Assembly (NCBI GenBank): GCA_002313895.1
Contig: DCAW01000196.1
Location: 47,286-52,736, forward strand
Reading direction: 5' to 3'
Source: Dehalococcoidia bacterium UBA1123
GTDB taxonomy: Bacteria > Chloroflexota > Dehalococcoidia > Lucifugimonadales > UBA1123
DNA length: 5,451 nt
A program made the position numbers and the translations under genes. Shown here piece after piece: positions 1-5,451 of the stretch (the stretch's first letter is position 1; each line of letters begins with the position of its first letter). Under the pieces are notes generated by a model. It had not been told where the DNA came from. It worked only from the letters and a program-made list of their open reading frames with translations, and ran no database searches.

Positions 1-1
1 T

Positions 2-622
2 TCTTCCGAGCCTATCGGTCGCTCTGTGGTCGCCGTGGAACCCTCATTGGCTATGATCCGTGACCGTCAGACTGAAAGCGCTCCAGTCGTGCAAGGGACC
101 GCCGCAGACCTGCCATTTCGAGACGGAGTTTTTGATGCGGGGGTGGCTATTCTGACCGTTCATCACTGGCCTGATCAGGCACGAGGGCTAACTGAATTGG
201 CGCGTGTCGCCGTGAATAGAATCGTAATTCTCACTAGCGATCTGGCACCGTAAAATTTTTGGCTAATTGACGATTATTTTCCAGGAATCGCGGATATTGA
301 TCTTCAAATAATGCCGTCCATCGAAACCTTCCGACAAATGTTTAACCTTATCTAGGTCGTGCCAGTTCCTGTGCCTCACGATTGCATCGACGGATTCCTG
401 GGAGCATATTGGCGGCGTCCCCACGCCCACTTGGACGCTGACGCCCGAGGCGTGATCTCGACCTTTTCCACGATTCCCGACGCAGATTTGGAGTCTGGAG
501 TTGCGCGCCTTCGCAGCGACCTTGAGAATGGCACATGGGAGCAAAGGACCGGATATTTGTCGCGTATGTCTGTCCTTGATCTTGGCTACCGCTTGGTGAT
601 TGCGGAGGTGGTCGATAACTGA
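2..622 (+). pseudogene. Class I SAM-dependent methyltransferase, 5' truncated by window edge, two in-frame stops
   Basis: One frame can be read from position 2 to the TGA at 620-622. It is interrupted by TAA at 251-253 and TAG at 353-355 without any frameshift. The first part gives SSEPIGRSVVAVEPS (the end of SAM motif I and the acidic beta-2 residue), then AADLPF, FDAGVAILTVHHW and RVAVNRIVILTSD. The part between the stops gives NFWLIDDYFPGI and SIETFRQMF. The last part gives VPVPHDC, DGFLGAYWRRP and DLGYRLVIA. I know this order from one family of small-molecule type methyltransferases of roughly 240-260 residues, so all three pieces belong to one former gene. About 206 codons are present and the N-terminal SAM loop lies outside the window. 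Neighbouring genes end in TAA, TAG and TGA, so a changed genetic code does not explain the stops. Substrate unknown. Nonsense mutation, sequencing error or readthrough are the alternatives; pseudogene is preferred. Confidence 0.82.
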
Positions 623-689
623 CCGATGAAACTCGATCGGTTGGCGGTTTGTCGCTGATTCATGCGGCGGATCAGACACCTGCTCAGAG

Positions 690-1193
690 TTATTGACGGT
701 TCAGTGCGGACTCAAAAATGACGTCGAGCGCATCAGCCAGAAGGAACACAACTAACCCCAGTATCACGAGGGTGTTGTAGCCGGACAATGCCCTCAAAAC
801 CTTCCGCAACGGCCCGGAGGGAGGCGTTGGGCGCTCTCGATGCATCTCCAACAGGGCGGTCCTTCGGCGTCGGTCTCTGGCGAGTATGAACATCCAGACG
901 GACAAGGCGATTTTGACGGCGAGAACAAGCGCGTACTGAACGCCGATCACTCCAGGCGTGAGCCGATTGAAGGTCAAAATTATTCCGGAGGCTAACAGCA
1001 CGAAGATCGCAGTGTCGACCATCGCTCGGAATTCATCCGCTGCCGCGATGTTTATCTCACGCCCGCCCTCAGCCGATTTACGAAGCGCGGGGCGAAGGAC
1101 GAACAAGTAAAAGATACTGCCGCCCACCCACGCGGTCGCTGACACCAGATGCGCCCACAGCACGATAAGCAGGAACAGGTCGTTGACGCTCAT
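690..1193 (-). CDS. CopD-like four-helix integral membrane protein
   Basis: The product is about 167 residues with four predicted membrane helices, near residues 6-31, 60-76, 86-105 and 138-157. Helix 1 reads LWAHLVSATAWVGGSIFY. A histidine followed by a WVGG turn is characteristic of the CopD/DUF-type membrane domain, whose members are linked to copper import or bind haem. Helix 3 carries a buried lysine (AVKIALSVWMF), also common in this group. A basic cytoplasmic stretch (RDRRRR) follows helix 3. The frame could open at GTG 1208, but the ATG at 1191-1193 begins MSVNDLF directly before helix 1 and is preferred; the purine-rich GAAAGA just before it is only a weak ribosome binding site. The gene lies downstream of the TlpA-like gene on the same strand, but a terminator lies between them. 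It converges on the methyltransferase pseudogene. Membership of the broad family is likely; copper transport itself is not shown. Confidence 0.78.
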   Translation of the reverse strand: MSVNDLFLLIVLWAHLVSATAWVGGSIFYLFVLRPALRKSAEGGREINIAAADEFRAMVDTAIFVLLASGIILTFNRLTPGVIGVQYALVLAVKIALSVWMFILARDRRRRTALLEMHRERPTPPSGPLRKVLRALSGYNTLVILGLVVFLLADALDVIFESALNRQ

Positions 1194-1232
1194 TTCTTTC
1201 GGCAGCACCCAACTCGAATTTTGCTACGAATT

Positions 1233-1238
1233 ATTGTA
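1233..1238 (-). promoter_or_regulatory. Possible -10 box for the CopD-like gene
   Basis: Read on the minus strand this is TACAAT, one mismatch from the consensus -10, about 40 bases before the ATG at 1193 and downstream of the terminator at 1293-1320. No good -35 hexamer stands at 16-18 bases. A promoter is expected here because the terminator separates this gene from the one upstream, but the match is weak. Confidence 0.25.
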
Positions 1239-1292
1239 CACACCCAAGCAAGACGAAAGTCGGTCGGGTAATTGACATGGCCTCGAACAAAA

Positions 1293-1320
1293 TTGAGGAT
1301 AGGTCGAAACCGGTCCTCAA
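1293..1320 (-). terminator. Intrinsic terminator after the TlpA-like gene
   Basis: On the minus strand TTGAGGA (1314-1320) pairs perfectly with TCCTCAA (1293-1299). Inside is a 2x2 internal loop, then a GGT/ACC stem closed by a TTCG tetraloop. The stem is followed directly by TTTTGTT. It begins 27 bases past the stop codon of the TlpA-like gene, the right place for its 3' end. On the plus strand the hairpin is followed by an A-rich tract and would not terminate. Confidence 0.65.
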
Positions 1321-1347
1321 AAGAAAGCGTCGCATAAGGAAACGTGA

Positions 1348-1992
1348 TCAATTCATGATGGCTAGTGTAAGTTCTTCGAGCTTCTCCAGATTCAGCGCTC
1401 CTGTCCACTTTCTGACGATGTTCTGGTCGCGGTCGATGAATAATGTCGTTGGGAACCCGGTGATCTTATAGTCCATCACGATCTGGCCGGAATCGTCGGC
1501 GGTTTGGTCAGGGCCGAGCATGTAGTTGACGTTCAGCCTTTTAACGAAGGTCTGGCCATCCTCGACAGAATCCAACCCCAGAAGTTCGACGCCGATGACC
1601 TTGAGCCCGTCGCCCTTAAATTTCTGGTGCAGCAATTCAAAGTCGGGCATCTCAGCCACGCAAGGTGGGCATGACGGGAACCAGAAGTTCAACACAACAG
1701 GGTCGCCAGCGAACCCGGATAGAGAAATCTGTACGCCTGCCTGGTGCTCTTCGTTGGCGAACAGCACCAGGTCAAAGTCCATTGCTGGGTCGAGGTCTTT
1801 TGCGGCATTAGCGCTGGCCTGACTGCCGACAGGCTGAGCGCTGGATTGGCTCGCGGAATCTCCGGCTTCTTGACTGCTGCAAGCTACTAGCAGGAACATG
1901 GTTGCCGTGACGGTCAGCGCCGCTGACTGCCTGTTAACCCAGAAATTGCGACATTTGAATCGCCTGAAAAATCGCGTCGGTTGTGTCCACAT
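1348..1992 (-). CDS. TlpA/ResA-like thiol-disulfide oxidoreductase lipoprotein
   Basis: This is a thioredoxin-fold protein anchored outside the cytoplasmic membrane. Members of the TlpA/ResA family reduce or exchange disulfides of exported proteins, often during cytochrome c maturation. Numbered from the ATG at 1992 (214 residues), a basic N-terminus is followed by a hydrophobic stretch and the lipobox LVAC, with the lipid-carrying cysteine at residue 38. Next comes a Ser/Gln/Ala-rich linker. The thioredoxin domain shows VVLNFWFPSCPPCVAEMP, with active-site CPPC at about 108-111, VIGVELL as a central strand, and the cis-proline turn GFPTT at about 179-183. The frame opens at ATG 2016 and also has ATG 2001. 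ATG 1992 is preferred because GAGG (2002-2005) lies 9 bases before it. The protein ends in EELTLAIMN at a TGA, close to a terminator. Family assignment is firm; the redox partner is unknown, and no cytochrome biogenesis genes are visible. Confidence 0.92.
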   Translation of the reverse strand: MWTQPTRFFRRFKCRNFWVNRQSAALTVTATMFLLVACSSQEAGDSASQSSAQPVGSQASANAAKDLDPAMDFDLVLFANEEHQAGVQISLSGFAGDPVVLNFWFPSCPPCVAEMPDFELLHQKFKGDGLKVIGVELLGLDSVEDGQTFVKRLNVNYMLGPDQTADDSGQIVMDYKITGFPTTLFIDRDQNIVRKWTGALNLEKLEELTLAIMN

Positions 1993-2109
1993 CTTCGTCA
2001 TCCTCGCGCCAATCATATTACTTTGTGTTTCTTGGCCTTACTGATTGGATGCGCCGTTTTTTGTGAGATTCATGGAGTTTTAAAATTGGACGATTGTCAG
2101 TCCTCGTCG

Positions 2110-2124
2110 GAGGTTGCAAACCTC
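2110..2124. terminator. Short perfect hairpin downstream of sbcD
   Basis: GAGGTT (2110-2115) and AACCTC (2119-2124) form a 6-bp stem with a 3-base loop, 39 bases past the sbcD stop. On the minus strand an overlapping alternative stem, CCTC-CGAC-GAGG (2101-2112), could form instead. Neither is followed by a clear T run; the nearest is AATTTT some 25 bases further on. It may help end the glyQS-sbcD transcript, but the evidence is thin. Confidence 0.28.
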
Positions 2125-2163
2125 TGGATTTGCTGATCGAACCTTGATATTGAAGTAGCGGCG

Positions 2164-3399
2164 CTACTCGGCCCCTTGTTCTGCGATTAGTTCATCGGCG
2201 CGTTGTTGGAGCGCGTCGGCCCGATCCGGCGCCGTCTGCCGGCTGTCCAAATATCGCCTGAGCGCCTGTTGAGGGGACAGGCCTCGCCCGTAGGCTCCTG
2301 CCAACCGAGTCCGGGGCCTCTCGGTGATCTCGTGAGATATTGACGCCACGAAATGAGCCGGACTCAGCGCCTCCTGAATGTCGCCATCCGATAGGTGCGC
2401 TTCCTGAGTGACCGGCATTGAGATTCTCAATCTGACGATGGCGTCATCTACATAGTGTCGCTGGATAGCCGAGACCACTGCGTCTGTGGGATTATCGTCG
2501 CTCGCGTCCACTTTCACGTCGATCGTCAGGAACCTTCGCGGCTCGACCTGCTTAAACTCAAAACTGGTCATCCGATCGCCTTGAAGTCGGCTTGGGTCCA
2601 ACTCCACGACGCAGTAACCTTTGTCGTCGTTCTCCTCGCCGAAGTCGATCCTCTGAAGGCTCCCTGCATATACTACGTGGGGCAGCATTCCGAGGATTTG
2701 GTGCTTGTGGATGTGACCGAGCGCAACATAGTCTAGTTGAGGCAAAGTGACGGCGCTCTTGAGCAGCACATGATCGCGTCCTAGCATCATAGACTGTTCG
2801 GAACTTGTGGTTGCCTGACTCACAGTAACGTGCCCCGCCAGAATAGCCGGAATCTCAGGGTCTAGAGACTGGGCGTTGTTTTGAATGATGCGAGTCAGGC
2901 TCTCCTGGATGTTTTCGTTGATCTGTTCAGGCGTCAACTTGCGAGACTCATCTCTTGCCAGAAACTGGCTTCTGCGAACCCAGGGCACAGCGATGATCTG
3001 GATGGGACCTTTGGGGGTGTCGATGGTGTAGGTTTTCGGCGCGTCGCCTATCGTGACTCTTGGCACGTCAAGCGTATGGTAGATGTCCAGCGACGTGGCC
3101 CGACTGGCAATGTTGGGCGTGTCGTGATTCCCAACAAGCAGGAATGTGGGAATCCCAGCGCTTGAAAGCCGGACGATTCGCTTGGCAAACTCGCGCTGGT
3201 GTGTCTGTGACGGGTCTCGACTTTTGTAAGCGTCGCCGCAGAACAGCGCAAGGTCGATCTTAGACTCGATTGCATAGTCCACCAACTGGTCGAACGTCTC
3301 CAGGAAATCGCCGAGGCGGGTGGACAGTCCGGTTTCAGGGTCGAGTTTGGAATAATTCTCGACCCCTATGTGAACGTCTGCGAAGTGGAGAATACGCAC
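2164..3399 (-). CDS. sbcD: Exonuclease SbcD (Mre11-type nuclease subunit)
   Basis: SbcD is the Mn-dependent nuclease of the SbcCD complex, which opens hairpins, trims DNA ends and removes blocked ends. All five metallophosphatase motifs are visible. Numbered from GTG 3399 they are DVHIG (8-12), GDAYKS (55-60), GNHD (90-93), GHV (189-191) and GHIH (228-231). The region after about residue 270 corresponds to the C-terminal capping part, and the 411-residue length is usual for the family. The frame also opens at GTG 3405 (MPVRILHF). GTG 3399 is preferred because AGGA (3407-3410) stands 7 bases before it and the product then starts MRILHFADVHIG, as is typical. The gene begins 29 bases after glyQS ends, so the two are probably cotranscribed. 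Unusually, sbcC, which normally follows sbcD and encodes the SMC-like ATPase partner, is absent: a 147-171 base gap and the TlpA-like gene follow. Confidence 0.93.
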   Translation of the reverse strand: MRILHFADVHIGVENYSKLDPETGLSTRLGDFLETFDQLVDYAIESKIDLALFCGDAYKSRDPSQTHQREFAKRIVRLSSAGIPTFLLVGNHDTPNIASRATSLDIYHTLDVPRVTIGDAPKTYTIDTPKGPIQIIAVPWVRRSQFLARDESRKLTPEQINENIQESLTRIIQNNAQSLDPEIPAILAGHVTVSQATTSSEQSMMLGRDHVLLKSAVTLPQLDYVALGHIHKHQILGMLPHVVYAGSLQRIDFGEENDDKGYCVVELDPSRLQGDRMTSFEFKQVEPRRFLTIDVKVDASDDNPTDAVVSAIQRHYVDDAIVRLRISMPVTQEAHLSDGDIQEALSPAHFVASISHEITERPRTRLAGAYGRGLSPQQALRRYLDSRQTAPDRADALQQRADELIAEQGAE

Positions 3400-3406
3400 G
3401 GGCACA

Positions 3407-3410
3407 TCCT
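3407..3410 (-). promoter_or_regulatory. Ribosome binding site deciding the sbcD start
   Basis: AGGA on the minus strand lies 7 bases from GTG 3399 but only 1 base from GTG 3405, so initiation at 3399 is favoured. It lies in the 29-base gap after the glyQS stop. Confidence 0.5.
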
Positions 3411-3428
3411 AATTATTGTCTTGAGCGG

Positions 3429-4778
3429 TCACGGTTTGTATGCAGACAGCTTCGCCGTCAGTTCTTCAACCAGATTTTCGATTGGAACTCGAATCTGTTC
3501 CATCGTGTCGCGGTCTCGGATTGTGACGGAGTTGTCGTCAAGCGAATCGAAATCGACGGTGACGCAAAGCGGGGTGCCGATCTCGTCCTGTCGGCGATAT
3601 CGTCGCCCTATGCTCTGAGTGTCGTCGAACTGGACATACCCGCTAATCCGCCCGGATTTCTGCACTGTCGAGAACACCTCTCGCGACAGCGGACTGAGCC
3701 TCTCGTTGCGCGACAAGGGCAGCACCGCGACCTTGACAGGGGACAGGTCGGGATGGAGCTTCATCACAACCCTGGTCTCCGTCTTGCCCGCAGCCGAGAC
3801 GGTCTCCTCCTCTTTATAGGCGTCCACCAGGAATGTCATGATGGCCCGTCCGACGCCGAAGGCTGGCTCGATGACGTATGGCACGATGTGTTCGTTGGCC
3901 TCCTGGTCGAAGTAGTCTAGGGTCTGGCCGCTGGCCTTCGAGTGGGCTTTCAGGTCGAAGTCGGTCCGGTTGGCGATACCCATGATCTCGCCCCAGCCGT
4001 TGGGATACAGATATTCGATGTCGTAGGTGGCTTTAGCATAGTGGGAAAGCTCGTCGGCATCGTGGGGCCTCAGCCGGAGCCTTTCAGGATCAATCCCCAG
4101 GCCTGTGTACCATGCCATACAGTCTTCTATCCATTGCTGGTGAGCCTTGTCATCCTCCCCCGGCTTCACGAAGTATTCAATCTCCATTATCTCGAACTCG
4201 CGGTTTCGAAAAATGAAGTTGCCCGTCGTGATCTCGTTGCGAAACGCCTTGCCAATTTGGGCGATGCCAAACGGAAGGCGTTTTCGTGTCGCCGTAATGA
4301 CGTTGTTGAAGTTGACGAAGATTCCCTGGGCGGTTTCGGGGCGCAGCCAGACCTCGTTGGCCTGGTCTTCAACAGGGCCGACATGGGTCTTGAACATGAG
4401 GTTGAACTGTCGGGGTGGGGACAATTCGCCACCGCAGTTTGGGCAATTCGGCCCTTCGAGGTGGTCTTCTCGGAATCGGCGATGGCAGTCCTTGCACTCG
4501 ACCAGTGGGTCGGTGAAGCTGTCCAAATGGCCGCTGGCGCGCCAGGTCTCAGGGTGCATAAGAATAGCGGCGTCGAGGCCCACCATGTCATCGCGGCTCC
4601 AGACAAATGTCTTCCACCAGGAATCTTTGACGTTGCGCTCCATCTCCACGCCCAAAGGGCCGTAGTCCCAAGAGCTTGCCAGTCCGCCGTAAATTTCACT
4701 GCTCTGAAATACGAATCCCCTGCGTTTGCAGAGGGATACAATCGTTTCTATGTCCACCTGAGTTTCGCTCTCAACCAC
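3429..4778 (-). CDS. glyQS: Glycine--tRNA ligase, single-chain alpha2 type
   Basis: This class II aminoacyl-tRNA synthetase charges tRNA-Gly with glycine in the cytoplasm. It is the homodimeric (alpha2) form, 449 residues, unrelated in layout to the alpha2beta2 GlyQ/GlyS enzyme. The N-terminal part has KRRGFVFQSSEIYGG and WDYGPLG. An inserted zinc-binding knuckle has two CxxC pairs (C95/C98 and C112/C115). LRPETAQGIFVNF (145-157) is followed by the motif 2 region with FRNEI (179-183) and FEIMEIEYF. GIANRTDFDL (266-275) is part of the glycine site, and motif 3 appears as EPAFGVGRAI (303-312). The anticodon-binding domain runs from about 346 to the end. GTG 4778 is taken as the start because GAGG (4784-4787) stands 5 bases before it and the first residues lead into the usual N-terminus. 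No T-box sequence was seen upstream. It ends 29 bases before sbcD. Confidence 0.97.
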   Translation of the reverse strand: MVESETQVDIETIVSLCKRRGFVFQSSEIYGGLASSWDYGPLGVEMERNVKDSWWKTFVWSRDDMVGLDAAILMHPETWRASGHLDSFTDPLVECKDCHRRFREDHLEGPNCPNCGGELSPPRQFNLMFKTHVGPVEDQANEVWLRPETAQGIFVNFNNVITATRKRLPFGIAQIGKAFRNEITTGNFIFRNREFEIMEIEYFVKPGEDDKAHQQWIEDCMAWYTGLGIDPERLRLRPHDADELSHYAKATYDIEYLYPNGWGEIMGIANRTDFDLKAHSKASGQTLDYFDQEANEHIVPYVIEPAFGVGRAIMTFLVDAYKEEETVSAAGKTETRVVMKLHPDLSPVKVAVLPLSRNERLSPLSREVFSTVQKSGRISGYVQFDDTQSIGRRYRRQDEIGTPLCVTVDFDSLDDNSVTIRDRDTMEQIRVPIENLVEELTAKLSAYKP

Positions 4779-4783
4779 GTTAA

Positions 4784-4787
4784 CCTC
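4784..4787 (-). promoter_or_regulatory. Ribosome binding site of glyQS
   Basis: GAGG on the minus strand lies 5 bases before the GTG at 4776-4778. This supports the non-ATG start of glyQS, for which no ATG lies close upstream in frame. Confidence 0.55.
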
Positions 4788-4900
4788 GACTGTGCATGTG
4801 TTTCGGTGTATCTTCCCGGGGCAGTCAATAATTCAGAGAATCCACGCAAGTGCGATAGCATTGTTTAACGGATTTCCAGTGTATTGACCGTGGGGCTACA

Positions 4901-4906
4901 ATTATA
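4901..4906 (-). promoter_or_regulatory. Extended -10 promoter for glyQS-sbcD
   Basis: The minus strand reads TGCTATAAT here: a perfect TATAAT at 4901-4906 preceded by the TGn extension. No TTGACA-like -35 stands at the usual distance, which extended -10 promoters can do without. Transcription would begin near 4894 and leave a leader of about 115 bases before the glyQS GTG. No riboswitch or T-box motif was recognised in that leader. Confidence 0.45.
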
Positions 4907-5104
4907 GCAAAGTGACCACCTGTTTCCTGCTACCCGTTCTAAGACGGATTACGAAAAATAGGCTGACAAAGTTGATGGGTTGAGGGATGCTTGAAGAAAA
5001 TAGCTGAAACCGGAGGACTGCGAGCCGATCAAAGTAAAAGTAGGAGGCCCTGTCGGTCAGCGAAATTGAACGATCGCATGAAGTTGACAGATTATTGGGT
5101 TTGA

Positions 5105-5145
5105 GCCAGAATCGAGTATCAATTAGTTGTGAAAACTCGATTGGC
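5105..5145. repeat. Inverted repeat, 11-bp stem with a 2-base bulge
   Basis: GCCA (5105-5108) plus ATCGAGT (5111-5117) pair with ACTCGAT (5135-5141) plus TGGC (5142-5145), leaving GA bulged and a 17-base loop. All eleven pairs are Watson-Crick. No T run follows on either strand, so it does not look like an intrinsic terminator. It could be a structured RNA element or a protein-binding site. Confidence 0.45.
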
Positions 5146-5150
5146 CCGAT

Positions 5151-5177
5151 AGGTCAGGCAGACCATTTCCTGAACCT
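5151..5177. repeat. Inverted repeat, 8-bp stem with one bulged base
   Basis: AGGTCAGG (5151-5158) pairs with CCTGAACCT (5169-5177) with one unpaired A and a 10-base loop. It starts six bases after the preceding inverted repeat. On the plus strand it is followed by AATTTG, which is a poor termination tract. Confidence 0.4.
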
Positions 5178-5195
5178 AATTTGTGAATCCAATCA

Positions 5196-5237
5196 GGCCG
5201 ACGACGAAATTCATTAATAATCGGCCGATCAAATCGG
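5196..5237. repeat. Overlapping inverted repeats after the zinc-ribbon gene
   Basis: GGCCGA (5196-5201) pairs with TCGGCC (5221-5226). Alternatively CCGAT (5225-5229) pairs with ATCGG (5233-5237) around a 3-base loop. The two stems share bases and exclude each other. The smaller one starts two bases past the zinc-ribbon stop codon on the minus strand and is followed by an A/T-rich stretch, so it may serve as a weak terminator for that gene. Confidence 0.3.
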
Positions 5238-5238
5238 T

Positions 5239-5391
5239 CTAGCCGCCGACACCATACCACGCTATGTGTATGCCGAAAAACGTCAGACCGATGAACCTGC
5301 GTTGGCACTCTTCGCACACATATGATTTTCTCACACGGAACGGCCCGGAAGAGTCACACCAACGACAGGTCCTTGCAAATCCGATACGCAT
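5239..5391 (-). CDS. Small zinc-ribbon protein, 50 residues
   Basis: A 50-residue frame runs from ATG 5389-5391 to TAG 5239-5241. Residues 9-12 are CRWC and residues 26-29 are CEEC, a CxxC-x13-CxxC pattern typical of a zinc ribbon, with basic residues between and after (FRVRKSYV, QRRF). The last 17 residues (FIGLTFFGIHIAWYGVGG, roughly) are hydrophobic and aromatic. That could be a membrane-associating tail or simply the packing strand of the ribbon. GAGGAG (5398-5403) lies 6 bases before the ATG, the best ribosome binding site in the window, and is the main argument that this short frame is translated. I do not recognise a family. It lies upstream of glyQS on the same strand but more than 450 bases away, so cotranscription is doubtful. 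The pairing of two CxxC motifs with a strong binding site makes chance unlikely but not excluded. Confidence 0.6.
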   Translation of the reverse strand: MRIGFARTCRWCDSSGPFRVRKSYVCEECQRRFIGLTFFGIHIAWYGVGG

Positions 5392-5397
5392 CACTCG

Positions 5398-5403
5398 CTC
5401 CTC
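5398..5403 (-). promoter_or_regulatory. Strong ribosome binding site of the zinc-ribbon gene
   Basis: GAGGAG on the minus strand sits 6 bases before the ATG at 5391, near-ideal in sequence and spacing. No clear promoter could be picked out in the 48 bases left to the window edge. Confidence 0.55.
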
Positions 5404-5451
5404 TGTGACCGCATACAACTACGTAATGTGCATTTATTCACTCGTAGGACG

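Larger units (their letters stand above)
4910..5238. other. Gene-free intergenic region, structured in its right half
   Basis: No frame here gives a convincing protein and no tRNA or known RNA family was recognised. A 64-codon minus-strand frame at 5123-5317 has no ribosome binding site or recognisable motif and overlaps the zinc-ribbon gene in another frame. The left half (4910-5080) is A/G-rich on the plus strand and looks featureless. The right half contains several inverted repeats, listed separately. A TTGACA (5084-5089) on the plus strand is followed 17 bases later by CAGAAT, a weak promoter-like pair. Confidence 0.5.

Noticed and set aside
2..622. Stop-codon reassignment (TAA and TAG as sense codons) to rescue the methyltransferase
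   Set aside because: The CopD-like gene ends in TAA and sbcD and the zinc-ribbon gene end in TAG, so both codons act as stops here.
263..679. A 138-codon minus-strand frame opposite the methyltransferase
   Set aside because: The plus strand matches a known family across the same bases. The minus-strand product is featureless and begins with a GTG lacking a good ribosome binding site.
1190..1408. A 72-codon minus-strand frame bridging the TlpA-like and CopD-like genes
   Set aside because: It overlaps both genes and runs through the terminator hairpin; its product has no recognisable feature.
3942..4868. A 308-codon open frame on the plus strand, with another of 216 codons at 3270-3920
   Set aside because: Both lie antisense to glyQS, whose minus-strand product carries every expected synthetase motif. 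The plus-strand products show no recognisable domain.
4779..4900. T-box riboswitch in the glyQS leader
   Set aside because: No match to the conserved T-box sequence (AGGGTGGnACCGCG-like) or to a terminator/antiterminator pair was found in the leader.
5084..5112. Plus-strand TTGACA with CAGAAT 17 bases downstream as a promoter
   Set aside because: The -10 matches only four of six positions and no plus-strand gene follows within the window; mentioned only as a weak possibility.
5123..5317. A 64-codon minus-strand frame in the right-hand intergenic region
   Set aside because: It starts at a GTG inside the zinc-ribbon gene in another frame, has no ribosome binding site and shows no motif.

Overview
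The window reads as ordinary bacterial chromosome. It holds four intact minus-strand genes, one decayed plus-strand gene at the left edge and one small minus-strand gene near the right edge. The mix of a single-chain alpha2 glycyl-tRNA synthetase, GTG starts, a lipobox-bearing TlpA-like protein and a methyltransferase of the 'HHW' type would fit a Chloroflexota lineage (Dehalococcoidia/SAR202-like). That is an impression from protein style, not a demonstrated placement.

Layout from left to right. Positions 2-622 (+) hold the C-terminal part of a class I SAM-dependent methyltransferase. It stays in one frame throughout but is cut by two in-frame stop codons, so it is called a pseudogene. Converging on it is a CopD-like four-helix membrane protein (690-1193, -). 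Next come an intergenic gap with a strong intrinsic terminator and a TlpA/ResA-like thiol-disulfide lipoprotein with a CPPC active site (1348-1992, -). Then sbcD (2164-3399, -) follows closely behind glyQS (3429-4778, -), and the two very probably form one transcription unit read from an extended -10 promoter near 4901-4906. Positions 4779-5238 hold no convincing gene, but 5105-5237 is dense in inverted repeats. A 50-residue zinc-ribbon protein with a good ribosome binding site lies at 5239-5391 (-).

How the genes relate: glyQS (translation) and sbcD (DNA end processing) share transcription but not an obvious function, and the usual SbcD partner SbcC is absent downstream. The TlpA-like and CopD-like genes are neighbours on one strand and could both serve the cell envelope (redox or metal handling), but the terminator between them argues for separate transcripts. 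No mobile element, CRISPR array, tRNA or rRNA was recognised. I did not find a clear new multi-gene system. The items most worth a second look are the twice-interrupted methyltransferase, the tiny zinc-ribbon gene, the structured intergenic region and the sbcD gene lacking sbcC.
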